A stretch of DNA of 64,000 nt, taken from the NCBI RefSeq assembly GCF_016415625.1, contig NZ_WBXP01000002.1:62001-126000 (forward strand), written 5' to 3'. The notes beneath the pieces are model-generated. The model made no database searches. It had not been told where the DNA came from and was given only the letters and a program-made list of their open reading frames with translations. Below, piece by piece: positions 36,366 to 45,479 of the stretch (position 1 is its first letter; each line of letters opens with the position of its first letter). The position numbers were made by a program, and so were the translations under genes. Origin of the DNA: Shimwellia pseudoproteus. Lineage in GTDB: Bacteria > Pseudomonadota > Gammaproteobacteria > Enterobacterales > Enterobacteriaceae.

Positions 36366-38091
36366 CAATCATCCCCTGCTTACTGTGGCCAGACCGGTGC
36401 TTTTGCCGCTGCTGGTGGCCATTGTGATTCAGATTGTCGCAAGCCTCATGGGGTGGATCGGGTATCAGGCACTTATTGATATCACTCAGGGGCTGGCGCA
36501 GCACCGGGCCGCACAGCAGGTCTATCAGGCCCTGGGGTGGCTGGCGGTGGGCCTGGCGGGGCAATCGGGGCTGGGGGCCGTGGCGCTGGCCATTAGCCAT
36601 TTTGCCGATGCCCGCCTGCAGCGTGATTTACGGCTACAACTGGCGGATAAACTCGGGCGTTTGCCGGGGCAGTGGTTCAGTGAACACCCCTCCGGCCACA
36701 CCCGTCAGGTGATCCAGGAGGATGTCGAGGCCCTCCACCAACTGGTTGCCCACAACCTGGTGGAGGGGGTGGCGTTTATTATGACCCCACTGGTTGGCCT
36801 GAGCTTTTGCTTCACGCTGAACTGGCGGCTGGGGCTGGCGGCCTGTGTGCCGCTGGCGCTCTATTTTGCGCTGTTTGCGGTGCTTTCCCGGGGAAATATG
36901 GGGGCGATTATGCAGCAAATATCCCGGCACCTGGCGGCGATAAGCGGCGTGATTGTTGACTACGTGCGCGGGGTGGCGGTGCTGAAAGTTTTTGGCCGGG
37001 CCGGTGAAGGCTACCGGCGCTTTAGCGACGCAACCCGCCAGTTTCATCATGATTTTAGTCACCTGGTCCGGCCGGCAATGCGCGCGCAATCCGTGGCGGT
37101 TATGGTGATAACGCCCCCGGCGGTTGCCCTGGTGGTGGTGATTATCGGGATGGCGGGCATAGCCCAGGGGACGATCAGCGCCCCGGCGTTGCTGGTGGCC
37201 TGCCTGGTGGCGATGCTGCTACCGGCGGCGGTGATGACCGTGACCCAGGCGGGCCAGTTGCACAGCGCGGCGGTGGTGGCGGCCCGCCAGATTCTCGATC
37301 TGCTTAACCAGGCTGAGCTGCCCGCCAGCCGACAGCCGGTGAATATTACGGCCAGTGAGATAACCCTGTGTGATGTCAGCGTTATCTACGGCGGCCGCCG
37401 TGCCCTGAACGGGATTAATCTCAGGTTGCCCGCCGGGAGCTTTACCGCCCTGGTGGGGCCATCCGGGGCCGGGAAAACAACCCTGGCCCGGCTACTGGCG
37501 CGCCAGATGGATACCACCTGCGGGCAGGTTTGCATTGGGGGGCATGATATTCGCCATATCCCGTTCCGCCAGCTGTATCAACTGGTTGGCGTGCTGGAGC
37601 AGACCCCCCGGCTACCGGCTATCTCCCTGGCGCAGAATATTGCCCTGGGAAAGGAGAATGTCCCGCTCAGCGCCATCCGTAATGCCGCCAAAGCCGCCCA
37701 GATAGATGAACGCATTATGGCGCTGCCCGGGGGCTATAACGCGATACCCGGCATTGATGTACAGCTGTCCGGCGGCGAGATCCAGCGGGTGGCCATTGCC
37801 CGGCTTATCCTCGCTGACCGGCCCATCGTTATCATGGATGAGGCGACCTCCGCCATTGATGCCGGGGCGCAAGCGCTGATCTGCCAGGCGATTGCCAATT
37901 TGACCCACCAGCGCACCACGCTGGCCATTGCTCACCGGCTGGAGACTATCCAGCATGCGGATCAGATAGTGGTGCTGGATAACGGCCAGATAAGCGAACA
38001 GGGCAGCCATGAACAACTGCTGCAACAACAGCGGCTCTACGCCAGGCTATGGCGTCAGTTTTCCGCCTCAGCTTCCCCGGAGGGGGTGTGA
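36352..38091 (+). CDS. ABC transporter, fused permease-ATPase (YbtP-like)
   Basis: About 579 residues: an N-terminal six-helix exporter-type membrane domain (to about residue 310) and a C-terminal ATPase with Walker A GPSGAGKTT, signature VQLSGGEIQRVAI and Walker B PIVIMDEATSAID. YbtP and YbtQ of yersiniabactin and IrtAB have this exporter fold yet import the ferric siderophore across the inner membrane. ATG 36352 overlaps the thioesterase stop; an upstream in-frame GTG at 36340 is less likely. Intact. Confidence 0.82.
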   Translation: MVKFNNHPLLTVARPVLLPLLVAIVIQIVASLMGWIGYQALIDITQGLAQHRAAQQVYQALGWLAVGLAGQSGLGAVALAISHFADARLQRDLRLQLADKLGRLPGQWFSEHPSGHTRQVIQEDVEALHQLVAHNLVEGVAFIMTPLVGLSFCFTLNWRLGLAACVPLALYFALFAVLSRGNMGAIMQQISRHLAAISGVIVDYVRGVAVLKVFGRAGEGYRRFSDATRQFHHDFSHLVRPAMRAQSVAVMVITPPAVALVVVIIGMAGIAQGTISAPALLVACLVAMLLPAAVMTVTQAGQLHSAAVVAARQILDLLNQAELPASRQPVNITASEITLCDVSVIYGGRRALNGINLRLPAGSFTALVGPSGAGKTTLARLLARQMDTTCGQVCIGGHDIRHIPFRQLYQLVGVLEQTPRLPAISLAQNIALGKENVPLSAIRNAAKAAQIDERIMALPGGYNAIPGIDVQLSGGEIQRVAIARLILADRPIVIMDEATSAIDAGAQALICQAIANLTHQRTTLAIAHRLETIQHADQIVVLDNGQISEQGSHEQLLQQQRLYARLWRQFSASASPEGV

Positions 38092-38723
38092 TGATCCGTT
38101 TATTGCTTGGCCTCAGCCGCCCCGGTGATCGCGCCGGATTTTGGCTGTTTATCGGTTGTGTGGTGCTGGTGGGCATTTTCCAGGGGCTGGTTATCGGGTG
38201 TTTCCTGGCGGTGATTTATAGCCTGTTCCGGGGGGACATCCCCGGGGCGATGAGCGGGTGCCTCTGGCTATTGGCCGGTGTGTTGGTGAATGGCGGCCTG
38301 CAGGCGTTCGTGACGCTGCGCGGGTTTAGCGAGGCGATGCGGGTAATGGCGGCCATGCATCAAAAGCTGGGTGATAAATTAGTGACGTTGTCACCTTTAT
38401 GGTTTGATGCCACGGCCAGCAGCGTTGCCAGCGGGGTGGCGGTGCGGGGAACGCTCTTTGTGGCCCGGGCGATGATGGATCTGCTGGTGCCGCTAATCAT
38501 AAACCTCACCACCCCGCTGACCCTGGCGCTGATGTGCCTGGGGCTGGACTGGCGGCTGGGGGGGATTTTACTGGCCGGGGTGCCTTTTATCTGGCTGGCG
38601 GCCCGCTGGGGGGGCAGCGTAACCTTAAGGGGCAAGTGCGGGTGCATCAGGCGGCCAGGGAAACGGACACCCGTCTGCTGGAGTTTATTGATAACCAGAT
38701 GGCGCTGCGCCAGGCCGGGCTAA
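38091..38723 (+). CDS. YbtQ-like ABC transporter, 5' fragment (membrane domain part)
   Basis: ATG 38091 overlaps the YbtP-like stop (TGATG). The fragment holds the first four or so membrane helices (FWLFIGCVVLVGIFQGL, LLVPLIINLTTPLTL). Homology ends at a G7 run (38608-38614); residues after it are out-of-frame up to 38723. The intact gene would run to 39874 and pair with the YbtP-like protein as a heterodimer. Confidence 0.78.
   Translation: MIRLLLGLSRPGDRAGFWLFIGCVVLVGIFQGLVIGCFLAVIYSLFRGDIPGAMSGCLWLLAGVLVNGGLQAFVTLRGFSEAMRVMAAMHQKLGDKLVTLSPLWFDATASSVASGVAVRGTLFVARAMMDLLVPLIINLTTPLTLALMCLGLDWRLGGILLAGVPFIWLAARWGGSVTLRGKCGCIRRPGKRTPVCWSLLITRWRCARPG
38608..38614 (+). other. G7 homopolymer with a -1 frameshift in the YbtQ-like gene
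   Basis: Seven G residues separate the two halves. With eight G the junction would read LAARWGGQRNLKGQVRVHQAA, a smooth helix-to-loop continuation. As written the membrane and ATPase parts are in different frames. Confidence 0.85.
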
Positions 38724-39874
38724 GCGGCCCGGGGGGGCAGGGGTATGCGCCACTGACCAACGCGATTAACCGTCAATGGCGGGCTGGTGTCAGGGCGTTG
38801 TGGTCCTCGGTTCTGGGGCTGGTTACGCAGTCACTGGCGGTACAGCTGATCTTTGGCCTGGCTATCTGGCTGGCGGTGTGGCTGGCGCTCAGCGGCCAAT
38901 GCGACCCGGTATGGGCGGTAGTATTGATTGGTCTGGCGGCCCAGTTTAGCGGGCCGCTCAAGATCCTGTCAGAACTGGAAACGGCCTTTAAACGCGCCCG
39001 GATTGAGCTCCAGGAGGTCAGCCAACTGCTGGCGCTCCCCGGTCTGGCGGAGCCAGCGGCACCTGAGGCGTTGTCCGGGCGCGTTGATGTGGCGTTTGAG
39101 CAAGTATCGTTCCGCTATCCCTCCACGCCACCTCCCACCGGGGCGGGGGGCGCGGCCTGGTTATTTGATCGGCTGGATCTGCATATCCCCCAGGGATCGT
39201 TAACGGCGCTGGTGGGGCCATCCGGTTGCGGGAAGACCACCCTGACGCGGCTGATGGCGCGTTTCTGTGAGCCACAGCAGGGGCGGATTACCCTCGGCGG
39301 AGTCGATATTCGCCAGTTGCGCTATCAGGATCTGATGAGCGCGCTGTCGCTGGTGTTCCAGGATGTTTGCCTGTTCGACGATACCCTGGAGGCCAATATC
39401 CGCATCGGAAACCCGGCAGCCAGCCAGCAGCAACTACTGGAGGTGGCGGCCCTGGCCCGGGTAACGGACATTGTGGCGCGCTTGCCCGGTGGCTGGCAAA
39501 GCCCGGTTGGGGAGGGCGGGCGGCTGCTTTCCGGCGGGGAGCGCCAGCGGGTTTCGGTCGCCAGAGCGTTGTTAAAAGGCGCGCCGCTGCTGTTGCTGGA
39601 TGAGGCGACCGCCGCCCAGGACCCGCTGACGGCGATGGCGATAACCCAGGCGATCAGCGCCCTGAAAGGGCAGGTCACCATCATTGTCATTGCCCACCAA
39701 CTGGCCACCATCCGCAGTGCGGATCGGATTGTCTTTCTTGATAACGGCCGGGTATGTGAACAGGGCACTCATGCTGCGCTTATTGCCCGCAATGGCCGCT
39801 ATGCCCACTTTTGGCACAGTCGCGGCCGTTACCACCACCCTTTTCGTAAAAATGGAGATATGACGTGCGGATAA
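38612..39874 (+). CDS. YbtQ-like ABC transporter, 3' fragment (rest of membrane domain and ATPase)
   Basis: This frame is open from before 38534; the ATG there is out of homology. Residues from about 38612 give the last membrane helices, then an ATPase with Walker A GPSGCGKTT, signature RLLSGGERQRVSV and Walker B PLLLLDEATAAQDPL. All ATPase motifs are intact. Without frame restoration the ATPase half has no start of its own. The end overlaps the ECF S-component start. Confidence 0.78.
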   Translation, partial: GQRNLKGQVRVHQAARETDTRLLEFIDNQMALRQAGLSGPGGQGYAPLTNAINRQWRAGVRALWSSVLGLVTQSLAVQLIFGLAIWLAVWLALSGQCDPVWAVVLIGLAAQFSGPLKILSELETAFKRARIELQEVSQLLALPGLAEPAAPEALSGRVDVAFEQVSFRYPSTPPPTGAGGAAWLFDRLDLHIPQGSLTALVGPSGCGKTTLTRLMARFCEPQQGRITLGGVDIRQLRYQDLMSALSLVFQDVCLFDDTLEANIRIGNPAASQQQLLEVAALARVTDIVARLPGGWQSPVGEGGRLLSGGERQRVSVARALLKGAPLLLLDEATAAQDPLTAMAITQAISALKGQVTIIVIAHQLATIRSADRIVFLDNGRVCEQGTHAALIARNGRYAHFWHSRGRYHHPFRKNGDMTCG

Positions 39875-40455
39875 TCAACCCCAGAGAACTGATTACCTTA
39901 GGTATTTTTTCGGTGATCATGGTGGCGATCACCATGGTGATCAATATGCTCGCTGTGTTCACCCCGCTGCTGATCCCGATAACCAAATCCCTGTCCGGGA
40001 TAGTGGCGGCAATCCCTTTTGTGCTCTACGTCAGCCGGGTGAATCAAGCCGGGCCCATCGCGTTAATGGCGGTGATCATCGGGCTGGTGATGGTGCTGGC
40101 CGGGGACTATATCCTCACCCTGGCCTCGGCCCTGATTGCTGGGGTGATAAGTGATCTGCTTTGTAGCGCGGCGCGCCGCCGGGGGAGCCCGCTACTGGTA
40201 GTGCTCGGTTACGGGGTGTTTAATCTCTGGTCCGCGGGGGGACTGTTACCGCTGATCTTTATGCGCCAGGAGATTGCACAGCAGGTTGCCCAGCAACTGG
40301 GGGACCAGTATGCCGGGGTATTTACCGCGCTGTTTACTGTACCGGTGGTGTGCTGGACGCTAGTGGGTATTTTTATCAGTGGCCTGGCGGGTGCGGGCAT
40401 CGGGGTGCGGATACTGCATCAGCATTTTGTGAGGGCCGGACTTGTCCAGAAATAA
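39865..40455 (+). CDS. ECF transporter S component (MptA/Trep_Strep type)
   Basis: The 196-residue, very hydrophobic protein has about five to six membrane helices (LGIFSVIMVAITMVINML, GIVAAIPFVLYVSRV, LMAVIIGLVMVLAG). It resembles the MptA/Trep_Strep S-component family. S components bind the substrate in energy-coupling-factor transporters. GTG 39865 overlaps the end of the YbtQ-like gene. Substrate unknown; the operon suggests a metal-metallophore complex or a metallophore-derived ligand. Confidence 0.72.
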   Translation: MRIINPRELITLGIFSVIMVAITMVINMLAVFTPLLIPITKSLSGIVAAIPFVLYVSRVNQAGPIALMAVIIGLVMVLAGDYILTLASALIAGVISDLLCSAARRRGSPLLVVLGYGVFNLWSAGGLLPLIFMRQEIAQQVAQQLGDQYAGVFTALFTVPVVCWTLVGIFISGLAGAGIGVRILHQHFVRAGLVQK

Positions 40456-41158
40456 CGCGCAACCGGTGCCGCTATTACCGCCGCCGGCCCGGGTGGATGT
40501 GCGCACCAATATGCTGATGCTGTTGTTGGTCAATACCCTGGTGCTGACCGGGCGCGGCGGGGCGTTTCAGCTGGCGGCGATCGCCGTGGTAACCGGGTTG
40601 CTGCTGCTCAGCCAGCGCGGGTGGGCGGCGGTGGCATTATCCGGCGGTATGGCCGGGCTGGCCTTCGTGAGTGAGTGGCTCGCGCACGCCGGTGCCGGGA
40701 TAGCCCTGGCGGCAATCCTCTATGCCCGGCCCTATATTATTGCCGGGTTTATGGGGTACTACTTTATCAGCGTGACCACCCCCGCCATGTTGATCGCCGG
40801 GATGTACCGGCTGCGCTTCCCCCGGGCGATAGTTATCCCCCTGGCGGTGATGGTGCGTTTTTTTCCGGTACTGCGGGAAGAGCAGCGGGCTATCCGCAAC
40901 GGGATGCGTTTGCGGGGATTACCGGGGCCGGGGGGCTGGGCGCTTCATCCGTGGCGTACCCTGGTCTATTTATTGATCCCCCTGACCGGCGCCCTGCTGC
41001 GCACCGGTGAAGCGCTGTCTGCCTCGGCGCTCAGCCGGGGACTGGGGGCGATTCCCCGGCCCACCACCATCCAGCCCTTACGGCCCGGGCTGGTGGATGC
41101 GCTGCTGGTGGTGGTGTGCCTCGGGCTGGTGATGCTGTTCATCCGGGGAGGGCGCTAA
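40442..41158 (+). CDS. ECF transporter T component (EcfT/CbiQ family)
   Basis: The 238-residue membrane protein has several helices and, in its cytoplasmic C-terminal part, the two coupling motifs typical of EcfT (MRLRGLPG near residue 160 and SRGLG near 200) that grip the ATPases. A TTG start at 40442 is inferred because it overlaps the S-component stop and follows GAGGG; the first ATG is 22 codons later. Confidence 0.75.
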   Translation: MSRNNAQPVPLLPPPARVDVRTNMLMLLLVNTLVLTGRGGAFQLAAIAVVTGLLLLSQRGWAAVALSGGMAGLAFVSEWLAHAGAGIALAAILYARPYIIAGFMGYYFISVTTPAMLIAGMYRLRFPRAIVIPLAVMVRFFPVLREEQRAIRNGMRLRGLPGPGGWALHPWRTLVYLLIPLTGALLRTGEALSASALSRGLGAIPRPTTIQPLRPGLVDALLVVVCLGLVMLFIRGGR

Positions 41159-42525
41159 TGGACGCGATTGTGCTTGACCAGGTGAGTGTACATTTCCCCG
41201 CCAGCGCGACACCGGCCCTTGCGGGCGTGGATCTTCGGGTGCGGCGGGGAGAGTGCCTGCTGTTGACTGGCCGCTGCGGCTGCGGGAAGTCCACCCTGTT
41301 GCGGCTGGTTAACGGGGTTATCCCCCATGTGCAACCCGCGGATTGTCGCGGCACCGTGCTGGTTAACGGCATCACCCCGGCGGATCATCCTCTGGAAATC
41401 ACCGGTCGCAGGGTTTCCACGGTGTATCAGAACCCGCGCCAGCAGTTTTTTTGTGCCGATCCCCTGGCCGAACTGGCTTTTGGCAGCGAGAACGCCGGGG
41501 ATGATCCCGGGCACATTATGGCAAGGGCGATAACCGTTGCCCGGGCGCTGGGGATTGCGCACCTGCTGGCGCGCAATATGTTTACCCTCTCCGGGGGGGA
41601 GTTGCAGCGCATTGCCATTGCCGCCGCCATGATGGATAGCCCAGCCATTCTGTTACTGGACGAACCGGCATCCAGCCTGGACGCCGGGAATATTGCCAGC
41701 CTCGCCGGGCTGTTACGGGATCTGCGCGATGCCGGGATGACTATTCTGATTGCCGAGCACCGGCTGGGGTATCTGCGGGATATCGTCAGCCGGGTCATCC
41801 GGCTGGAGCAGGGGCGGATCGTGGAGGATCTGCCCGCCGGGCACTTTTGGTTGCGCGATGATGCTACCCGTATCGCTCAGGGGCTGCGGACACTCAGTGC
41901 CCCGCTGAGCACACTGCCGCCTGCTCCCCCTCAGGGGGATGACGGCATTCTCTACCGCCACCGGCAGTGGGGAACTCTGCATTTTCCCCGGTCTGCGGTC
42001 ACGGTACTGGCCGGGGCCAGCGGGGCGGGGAAAAGCACCCTGGCGCGTGAAATAGCTGGCCTGGTGTCCTGCCGGGAGCCGATTCTCGTAGACGGTAAGC
42101 CGCTTTCTGCCCGCCAGCGTTTGCGGCGCAGTTTTTTGGTGTTGCAGGACGTTAACCGCCAGCTCTTTGCCGCCAGCGTGGCACAAGAATTACAGATAGG
42201 CGCAGGGAGTGACGCGGCAACGCGGCAGCGGGTTGTTAGCCAACTGGCGCTGGAGCCCCTGCTGGACAGGCACCCCCAGGCGCTGTCCGGTGGGCAGCAG
42301 CAGCGGGTTGCCGTGGCGCTGGCGCTGATAGCACAGCGCGATTTGCTGATCTTCGATGAACCAACCTCCGGGCTGGACTATGCCGGGTTATGCCTGGTGG
42401 CGGAACAGCTGGCCTCTCTGGCATCCCGGGGGGCGGTGGTGGTGTTAATTACCCACGATCCCGAGCTGATTGCGCATTGCGCACACTTCCAGCTCACGCT
42501 CCCCCATAACACACTGCCACCATAA
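41158..42525 (+). CDS. ECF transporter A component, two fused ATPase domains
   Basis: The 455-residue protein contains two complete ABC ATPases. Domain 1 has Walker A TGRCGCGKST, Q-loop YQNPRQQFF, signature LSGGELQRIA and Walker B ILLLDEPASSLD. Domain 2 has GASGAGKST, LSGGQQQRVA and LLIFDEPTSGLD. Q-loop NPRQQFF is typical of EcfA/CbiO. The start overlaps the T gene (TAATG). With S and T it forms a full ECF importer. Confidence 0.85.
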   Translation: MDAIVLDQVSVHFPASATPALAGVDLRVRRGECLLLTGRCGCGKSTLLRLVNGVIPHVQPADCRGTVLVNGITPADHPLEITGRRVSTVYQNPRQQFFCADPLAELAFGSENAGDDPGHIMARAITVARALGIAHLLARNMFTLSGGELQRIAIAAAMMDSPAILLLDEPASSLDAGNIASLAGLLRDLRDAGMTILIAEHRLGYLRDIVSRVIRLEQGRIVEDLPAGHFWLRDDATRIAQGLRTLSAPLSTLPPAPPQGDDGILYRHRQWGTLHFPRSAVTVLAGASGAGKSTLAREIAGLVSCREPILVDGKPLSARQRLRRSFLVLQDVNRQLFAASVAQELQIGAGSDAATRQRVVSQLALEPLLDRHPQALSGGQQQRVAVALALIAQRDLLIFDEPTSGLDYAGLCLVAEQLASLASRGAVVVLITHDPELIAHCAHFQLTLPHNTLPP

Positions 42526-42535
42526 GGAATGACTG

Positions 42536-43303
42536 ATGAAAAGCCTGACCGACGATGAGCGCGGCTACCTGATTTCCGCCGAATACTACGATGTGATGTC
42601 GGAACAGCACTGGTCGGCGCGGTGTAAGGATCTTAGCGATATTTTACAAACGGTGTGCGGGCCGGTGGCAACCATTGTCGATGTTGGCAGCGGCACCGGT
42701 AACGGACTGGCATTACTTAACCGGCAATTTCCCCAGGCCGCTATTCATGCCGTCGAGCCTGCCGCCGCGATGCGTATCGCGTTAATGACCCGGGTACTGC
42801 ATGACAGCCGGCTGCGTGAACGGGTCAGTATTTATCCCGGCACATTTGAGCAATTACAGGAGGTGGACAATATTGATTTGATCCTGGTGTCGGGCTGTAT
42901 TGGCTTTTTTACCCAGGCCCAGCGCGGCCGGCTCTGGAAAAGCGCGGCCCGGCAGCTCGCCCCCGGCGGCGTCATCCTGGTGGATACCATGCCGCTCACG
43001 GTACCGCATCAGGTTGCCCGTAGCCGGGTTGCCTGCACCACTCTGGGCTGCCAGCGCTATGAGGTCTTCCTCCAGGGGGAGGCGGTGGAAAACAGTGATC
43101 TGATGCGCTGGGAGATGCAGTTTATTCAATACCAGGGGGAGCGGTTACTGCGTTGTAATACCGTGGTGCGTGACTGGCATACTTTTGGCCCCGGGCGCAT
43201 CCTGGCGGAGGCGGCCCAGGCCGGGTTAAGCGGGCTGGTACAGGCCGACAGCGCAATACCCACGGTGGTACTGCGGCGGCGCGAGAGCAGCCAGCCCGGC
43301 TAA
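42536..43303 (+). CDS. SAM-dependent methyltransferase, last gene of the cluster
   Basis: The 255-residue class I methyltransferase has motif I VDVGSGTGNGLALL (about residues 49-62), motif II AVEPAAAM and motif III LAPGGVILVDTMP. It starts 10 bases after the ECF ATPase and is probably the operon's last gene. It may tailor the metallophore. No closer family identified. Confidence 0.7.
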   Translation: MKSLTDDERGYLISAEYYDVMSEQHWSARCKDLSDILQTVCGPVATIVDVGSGTGNGLALLNRQFPQAAIHAVEPAAAMRIALMTRVLHDSRLRERVSIYPGTFEQLQEVDNIDLILVSGCIGFFTQAQRGRLWKSAARQLAPGGVILVDTMPLTVPHQVARSRVACTTLGCQRYEVFLQGEAVENSDLMRWEMQFIQYQGERLLRCNTVVRDWHTFGPGRILAEAAQAGLSGLVQADSAIPTVVLRRRESSQPG

Positions 43304-43322
43304 TATTCCCCGGAGGCGGGTA

Positions 43323-45296
43323 TCAGGTGCCGATGATGCCGCCATCGGCCCGGGTAATCACCACCGTGGCGGAACGCGGGCGTCCGTCGGGATGGTTATC
43401 CGGCCAGTTGGACACTGCCCGCGGGTTGGCGGGGTCGGTAATGCCGTCGCCGGGCTCCCCGGGGTGCTGGATATTAATAAACAACGTGCGGTTATCCGGG
43501 GTAAAGGCGATACCGGTGATTTCACAGCCCCGTGGGCCACAAAGAAAGCGCCGGAAGGTGTTGCTGCCCGGTACCGTGGCGAGCATCTGATTATTGCCCA
43601 TCCCCTGATACGCTTTCTGGTTAATGGTACTGGACGAGACATCGGTCTGGACCCACAGCACGCCGCGATGATCAAAGGCCAGCCCGTCAGGGCTGCCAAA
43701 TTCTGCCCCCTGCATTGAGCCCTGGGCCGCGCTGTCGCGATTATCCGTGCGGCCTGCCAGGGCCAGAATATCCCAGCGAAAGCGGGTCGCGGCGGGGTCG
43801 GCCTGCGCTTCATCCCAGTGGATAATGTGGCCAAACTGGTTGTTGGCCCGGGGGTTGGCGGCATCAACCGGCGCCGCCCCGGGTTTACCGCGATCGCTGT
43901 TATTGGTGAGGGTGCAATAGAGGCTGCCGGGGTGATGTGGGTCCACGGCTATCCACTCCGGGCGATCCATTTTGGTGGCACCGACCACATCCGCCGCCAG
44001 CCGGGTTTTTATCAGCAGGTCGCCCTGATTTTCGAAGCCGTTGCCCGCGTCAAGCCCGTTCTCGCCAAAGACCAGCGGGAGCCAGTCGCCGCTGCCGTCA
44101 TCATTGAATCTGGCCACATACAGGGTGCCGGAAGTCAGCAGTTGCATGTTCGCCTGGCGGTCGTCCGGCTGGTAGCGGTTATCGGAGACAAATTTGTAGA
44201 TATATTCGAATTTCTGGTCATCCCCCATATAGATAGCGATACGCTGATCGGCGGTGACGGTGACCGCCGCGCCTTCATGTTTAAACCGCCCCAGCGCGGT
44301 ATGTTTACGCGGCGTGGAGGCCGGATCATAGGGATCGATTTCCACCACCCAGCCAAAACGGTTGGGCTCGTTGGGGGTGCTGTCGACACTGAACCGCGCA
44401 TCCACCTCATTCCAGCGGTAGGAGGTGTCGTGGCCGCTGATGCCGTAGCGTTTTTCCAGCGGGGTCAGCGCCGCATGTTTGACAAATATATCTGACCAGT
44501 TCTCCTCACAGGTGAGGTACGTCCCCCAGGGGGTATAGCCATTAGCGCAGTTTTGCATGGTGCCGAGCACCCGTTCACCGCCAGGATCGGCCGCGGTTTG
44601 CATCAGCGGCTGGTGGCGGGCAGGCCCGGTGAGCTGCATCGCGGTATTTACCGTAATGCGGCGGGCATAAGACGACGGCCGCACCACCTGCCACTCCCCG
44701 TCCTGTTTTTGCACCTCGATCACCGAAACGCCCATGGCGTTCTGCCCTTTACGGGCTTTGTCGGGGCTCCAGTTCGCGGTGCCATCCCGGAACAGCATGC
44801 CGTTATCAATATATTCATGGTTAAGCACCAGCAGGCCGTGGTCGGCGTTATCCTGGTGATGGGGAAGGCTGAACCAGGCCATACCATCGTGGTGCATGCC
44901 GGCCTGGGCGGCTTGCTCTTCGGTACTGTTACTGGCATCAGGGCGGAATGCTGGCTGGTTACCCGCCAGGCCGACCGGGTCCCCCCAGCGGTAGAAGGGG
45001 CGGGCAATATATCCTTCAGGAACGGTAACGCTATCCGCGGTTGAAACCGGAATGCTGGCAAAGCCCAGGGAGGCCGCCGGTGAGGAGAGCCCGGTGCGCA
45101 CCGCGTCAGCCACGGCGCGCCGGGGGGTGAGCAATAGCGGCAGGGAGGCGGTGGCCCCCGCGATGGCGACGCCCTGGAGGAAACGACGCCGGGAGAGGTA
45201 AGCTTCCGCGATGCCGGAAAAGGCGGGATTTGCGCTGTGATTACTGATGTCGTTACGGTGTGCTTGTTTAAAAAAGGCTTTTAGTGGTCTGCTCAT
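43323..45296 (-). CDS. phoX: PhoX-family (DUF839) phosphatase, Tat-exported
   Basis: About 657 residues. A twin-arginine motif SRRRFLQG (about residues 35-42) is followed by a hydrophobic stretch and a cleavage site after RRAVADA-like sequence. The rest is the DUF839 propeller (MHHDGMAWFSLP, LLVLNHEY, GTYLTCEENWSD, FGWVVEIDPYDP, GRFKHEGA). PhoX enzymes are calcium/iron-dependent periplasmic phosphatases. The frame opens at 45470, but ATG 45296 puts the Tat motif correctly. No clear Pho box was found. Convergent with the cluster. Confidence 0.82.
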   Translation of the reverse strand: MSRPLKAFFKQAHRNDISNHSANPAFSGIAEAYLSRRRFLQGVAIAGATASLPLLLTPRRAVADAVRTGLSSPAASLGFASIPVSTADSVTVPEGYIARPFYRWGDPVGLAGNQPAFRPDASNSTEEQAAQAGMHHDGMAWFSLPHHQDNADHGLLVLNHEYIDNGMLFRDGTANWSPDKARKGQNAMGVSVIEVQKQDGEWQVVRPSSYARRITVNTAMQLTGPARHQPLMQTAADPGGERVLGTMQNCANGYTPWGTYLTCEENWSDIFVKHAALTPLEKRYGISGHDTSYRWNEVDARFSVDSTPNEPNRFGWVVEIDPYDPASTPRKHTALGRFKHEGAAVTVTADQRIAIYMGDDQKFEYIYKFVSDNRYQPDDRQANMQLLTSGTLYVARFNDDGSGDWLPLVFGENGLDAGNGFENQGDLLIKTRLAADVVGATKMDRPEWIAVDPHHPGSLYCTLTNNSDRGKPGAAPVDAANPRANNQFGHIIHWDEAQADPAATRFRWDILALAGRTDNRDSAAQGSMQGAEFGSPDGLAFDHRGVLWVQTDVSSSTINQKAYQGMGNNQMLATVPGSNTFRRFLCGPRGCEITGIAFTPDNRTLFINIQHPGEPGDGITDPANPRAVSNWPDNHPDGRPRSATVVITRADGGIIGT

Positions 45297-45479
45297 GGTT
45301 ACGTCCCGGTATGTGCCAGAGAATGTGTCACGCTGACCAGCAGAATAATAAACAATTGTTACAAATTGATAACGGCGTAGTCGTGGGGCTGAGCAGGACG
45401 TCGCCCGGGGACGCGCACAGTGAATAACCTGCCGGGAGACGTCTTCGCCGTCGCCCGCCGGAGGCGGCAATATTTAATT

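Noticed and set aside
18731-43303. Calling the cluster yersiniabactin
   Set aside because: No Irp1-type polyketide module, no YbtA, YbtE or YbtS, and an added ECF transporter; only the core enzyme families are shared.
43818-44495. 225-residue open frame opposite phoX
   Set aside because: Antisense to a conserved DUF839 domain; valine/glycine shadow composition.
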